Shown: piece after piece, positions 62,349 through 64,000 of the stretch
How positions within the stretch are numbered: the first letter of the stretch is position 1
Layout of the letters: each line of letters starts with the position of its first letter
Position numbers and translations under genes: made by a program
The notes under the pieces: model-generated
Databases searched by the model: none
The model's input: the letters and a program-made list of their open reading frames with translations, nothing else
Told to the model about the DNA's origin: nothing
Source of the DNA: an uncultured Chitinophagaceae bacterium
GTDB lineage: Bacteria > Bacteroidota > Bacteroidia > Chitinophagales > Chitinophagaceae
Assembly (NCBI GenBank): GCA_937958995.1
Contig: CALGAP010000005.1
Span: 1-64,000 of the forward strand
Direction: 5' to 3'
DNA: 64,000 nt

Positions 62349-64000
62349 TTAATCGTTCAGCTTCAACACAGCGAGAAATGCTTCCTGGGGAACCTCCACG
62401 TTGCCGATTTGCCGCATACGTTTCTTACCTTCCTTCTGCTTTTCGAGCAATTTGCGCTTACGGCTGATGTCGCCACCATAACATTTTGCGGTCACGTCCT
62501 TGCGCAGGGCGCTGATGGTTTCGCGGGCAATGATCTTGGCGCCGATAGCCGCCTGTATAGCGATCTGGAATTGCTGGAGTGGCAGCAGCTCTTTCAGTTT
62601 TTCGCAAAGCTTGCGGCCAAAATCCTGCGCGCGGCTGCGATGGATAAGGGCACTCAGTGCATCCACCTTATCACCATTCAGCAGGATATCCATTTTCACA
62701 ATATCGCTTTCGCGGTAGCCGATGGGATGATAATCGAATGAGGCATAACCGCGGGTCTGGCTCTTGAGTTTATCGTAGAAGTCGAATACTATTTCTGTCA
62801 GCGGCATCTCGAAAATCAACTCCACGCGGGTCTGGGTCAGGTAGTGCTGGTTGATCAAAATACCGCGCTTGCCCAGGCACAGCGTCATAATATTGCCGAT
62901 ATACTCCGGCTTGGTAATGATCTGGGCGCGGATATACGGCTCCTCGATGCGGTCGAGATGCGTGGGATCGGGCATTTCGGTGGGATTGTTTACCACCACT
63001 TTTTCGCCGCGGGTGGTATAAGCTATAAAGCTTACGTTGGGCACCGTAGTAATCACGGTCTGGTTGAACTCGCGCTCCAGCCTTTCCTGGATAATTTCCA
63101 TGTGCAGCATACCCAGGAAGCCGCAGCGAAAGCCAAAACCCAAAGCCTGCGATGTCTCCAGCTCAAAGGTGAGCGAAGCATCGTTCAGTTGCAGTTTGTC
63201 CATGCAATCGCGCAGCTCTTCAAAATCGTCCGTCACCACAGGGAAGATGCCGGCAAATACCATCGGCTTCACTTCCTCAAAACCCTGAATTTGCTCTGGG
63301 TTGGGGTTGCTGGCCAGGGTGATGGTATCGCCCACTTTCACCTCTTTGGCGTTTTTAATTCCCGTAATGATATAGCCCACATCGCCCGCCCTCAGCTCGG
63401 GACGTGGTTGCAAATTTAATTTCAATACACCTACTTCATCTGCCTCATATTCAACATCTGTGGCTACAAATTTTACCTTGTCTCCCGTGCGTATTACGCC
63501 ATTCATGATGCGGTAATACACAATGATGCCGCGAAAAGAATTGAACACGCTGTCGAAGATCAGGGCTTGTAGCGGCTTGTCGGGATCGCCTTCGGGCGGT
63601 GGTATGCGTTCAACAATAGCTTTCAGAATCTCATCTACCCCAATACCCGCGCGGGCACTGGCCAGCAGAATATCGTCCGGCTTGCAGCCGATCAGTTCTA
63701 CAATCTGGTCCTTTACCTCATCAATCATGGCCCCGTCCATATCGATCTTGTTGATCACGGGTATGATCTCCAAATCATTGTCGATGGCCAGGTAAAGGTT
63801 GGAAATGGTCTGAGCCTGTATGCCCTGGGTGGCATCTACCAGCAACAAGGCGCCTTCGCAGGCAGCCAAAGCACGGCTTACTTCGTAACTGAAATCAACG
63901 TGACCGGGCGTATCGATCAGGTTCAGCACATAATTCTGCCCGTCGGTATGTTTATAATCGATCTGGATGGCGTGGCTCTTAATGGTGATGCCCTTTTCCC
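62349..64000 (-). CDS. lepA: elongation factor 4 (LepA), cut by the window end
   Basis: The C-terminal 550 residues of the ribosome-back-translocating GTPase; the N-terminus lies beyond 64000. Visible are the G3 DTPGHVDFSYEV, the G4 NKIDMDGA, the SARAGIGVDEIL region, domain II, and the LepA-specific C-terminal domain with DVTAKCYGGDISRKRKLLEK. The gene is complete in view apart from its start. Confidence 0.95.
   Translation of the reverse strand, partial: EKGITIKSHAIQIDYKHTDGQNYVLNLIDTPGHVDFSYEVSRALAACEGALLLVDATQGIQAQTISNLYLAIDNDLEIIPVINKIDMDGAMIDEVKDQIVELIGCKPDDILLASARAGIGVDEILKAIVERIPPPEGDPDKPLQALIFDSVFNSFRGIIVYYRIMNGVIRTGDKVKFVATDVEYEADEVGVLKLNLQPRPELRAGDVGYIITGIKNAKEVKVGDTITLASNPNPEQIQGFEEVKPMVFAGIFPVVTDDFEELRDCMDKLQLNDASLTFELETSQALGFGFRCGFLGMLHMEIIQERLEREFNQTVITTVPNVSFIAYTTRGEKVVVNNPTEMPDPTHLDRIEEPYIRAQIITKPEYIGNIMTLCLGKRGILINQHYLTQTRVELIFEMPLTEIVFDFYDKLKSQTRGYASFDYHPIGYRESDIVKMDILLNGDKVDALSALIHRSRAQDFGRKLCEKLKELLPLQQFQIAIQAAIGAKIIARETISALRKDVTAKCYGGDISRKRKLLEKQKEGKKRMRQIGNVEVPQEAFLAVLKLND

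Noticed and set aside
1..64000. CRISPR array, prophage or insertion-sequence transposase
   Set aside because: No direct-repeat/spacer array, no transposase with terminal repeats, and the tail-collar genes are not accompanied by other phage genes.

Overview
The window looks like a chromosomal segment of a Bacteroidota bacterium, most likely Chitinophagaceae or a close relative. This rests on TonB-dependent outer-membrane receptors with carboxypeptidase-like N-terminal domains, a receptor/DUF4249 pair, type IX secretion (T9SS) C-terminal sorting domains, a LytTR regulator with a TPR histidine kinase, an Arm-DNA-bind_5 type integrase remnant, Bacteroidota-style RHS/YD sequence, DUF4199, and few clear Shine-Dalgarno sites. 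No species assignment is possible from the sequence alone.

Layout. 1-12.8 kb, mostly minus strand: a DUF4142 lipoprotein, a PAS histidine kinase, a nitroreductase, an OMP_b-brl_3-type TonB receptor, a Prc/CtpA protease, an MsbA-like ABC exporter, glucokinase, and a SAM-hydrolase-fold lipoprotein whose N-terminus carries an expanded 45-bp tandem repeat. 13-21.9 kb: a flippase/glycosyltransferase/HEAT-repeat operon, type II NADH dehydrogenase, SerA, a class C beta-lactamase-like serine hydrolase and the bifunctional NAD(P)HX repair enzyme. 22-38 kb: a T9SS beta-helix protein, DUF2721, a Gfo/Idh/MocA oxidoreductase, a sugar-acid dehydratase (IlvD/Edd), a TonB receptor + DUF4249 operon, a CbpA-like J protein, alpha-L-fucosidase, a DPP-IV-like peptidase and a fatty acid hydroxylase family protein. 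38-42.8 kb: a KAS III enzyme, two small RRM proteins flanking a small basic protein, an esterase and a methyltransferase.

42.8-45.6 kb is a visibly A+T-rich accessory patch beside a tRNA-Pro(GGG) gene. It holds the N-terminal piece of a tyrosine recombinase fused to a 5'-truncated RHS gene. The RHS frame stops just after a seven-A run, but a -1 shift at that run continues into a C-terminal domain with an HSHP...PSDSD signature, like JAB/JAMM-type RHS toxins. A lipoprotein starts 3 bp after it and is a candidate immunity protein. I regard this as the most interesting locus in the window.

45.7-51.9 kb is a co-directional cluster: a TPR/transmembrane/HTH regulator, a one-domain and a two-domain phage-tail-collar protein, and a large beta-helix/Ig-like protein with a T9SS tail. 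51.9-56 kb holds a second Gfo/Idh protein and a LytTR response regulator overlapping its histidine kinase. 56-62.3 kb is a plus-strand run: a dihydroorotase-like protein lacking key metal ligands, DUF4199, two glycosyltransferases, GmhA, GmhB and an unknown exported protein, probably including heptose/surface-glycan synthesis. The window ends inside lepA. Four convergent gene pairs abut or overlap, so the chromosome is compact apart from the accessory patch.
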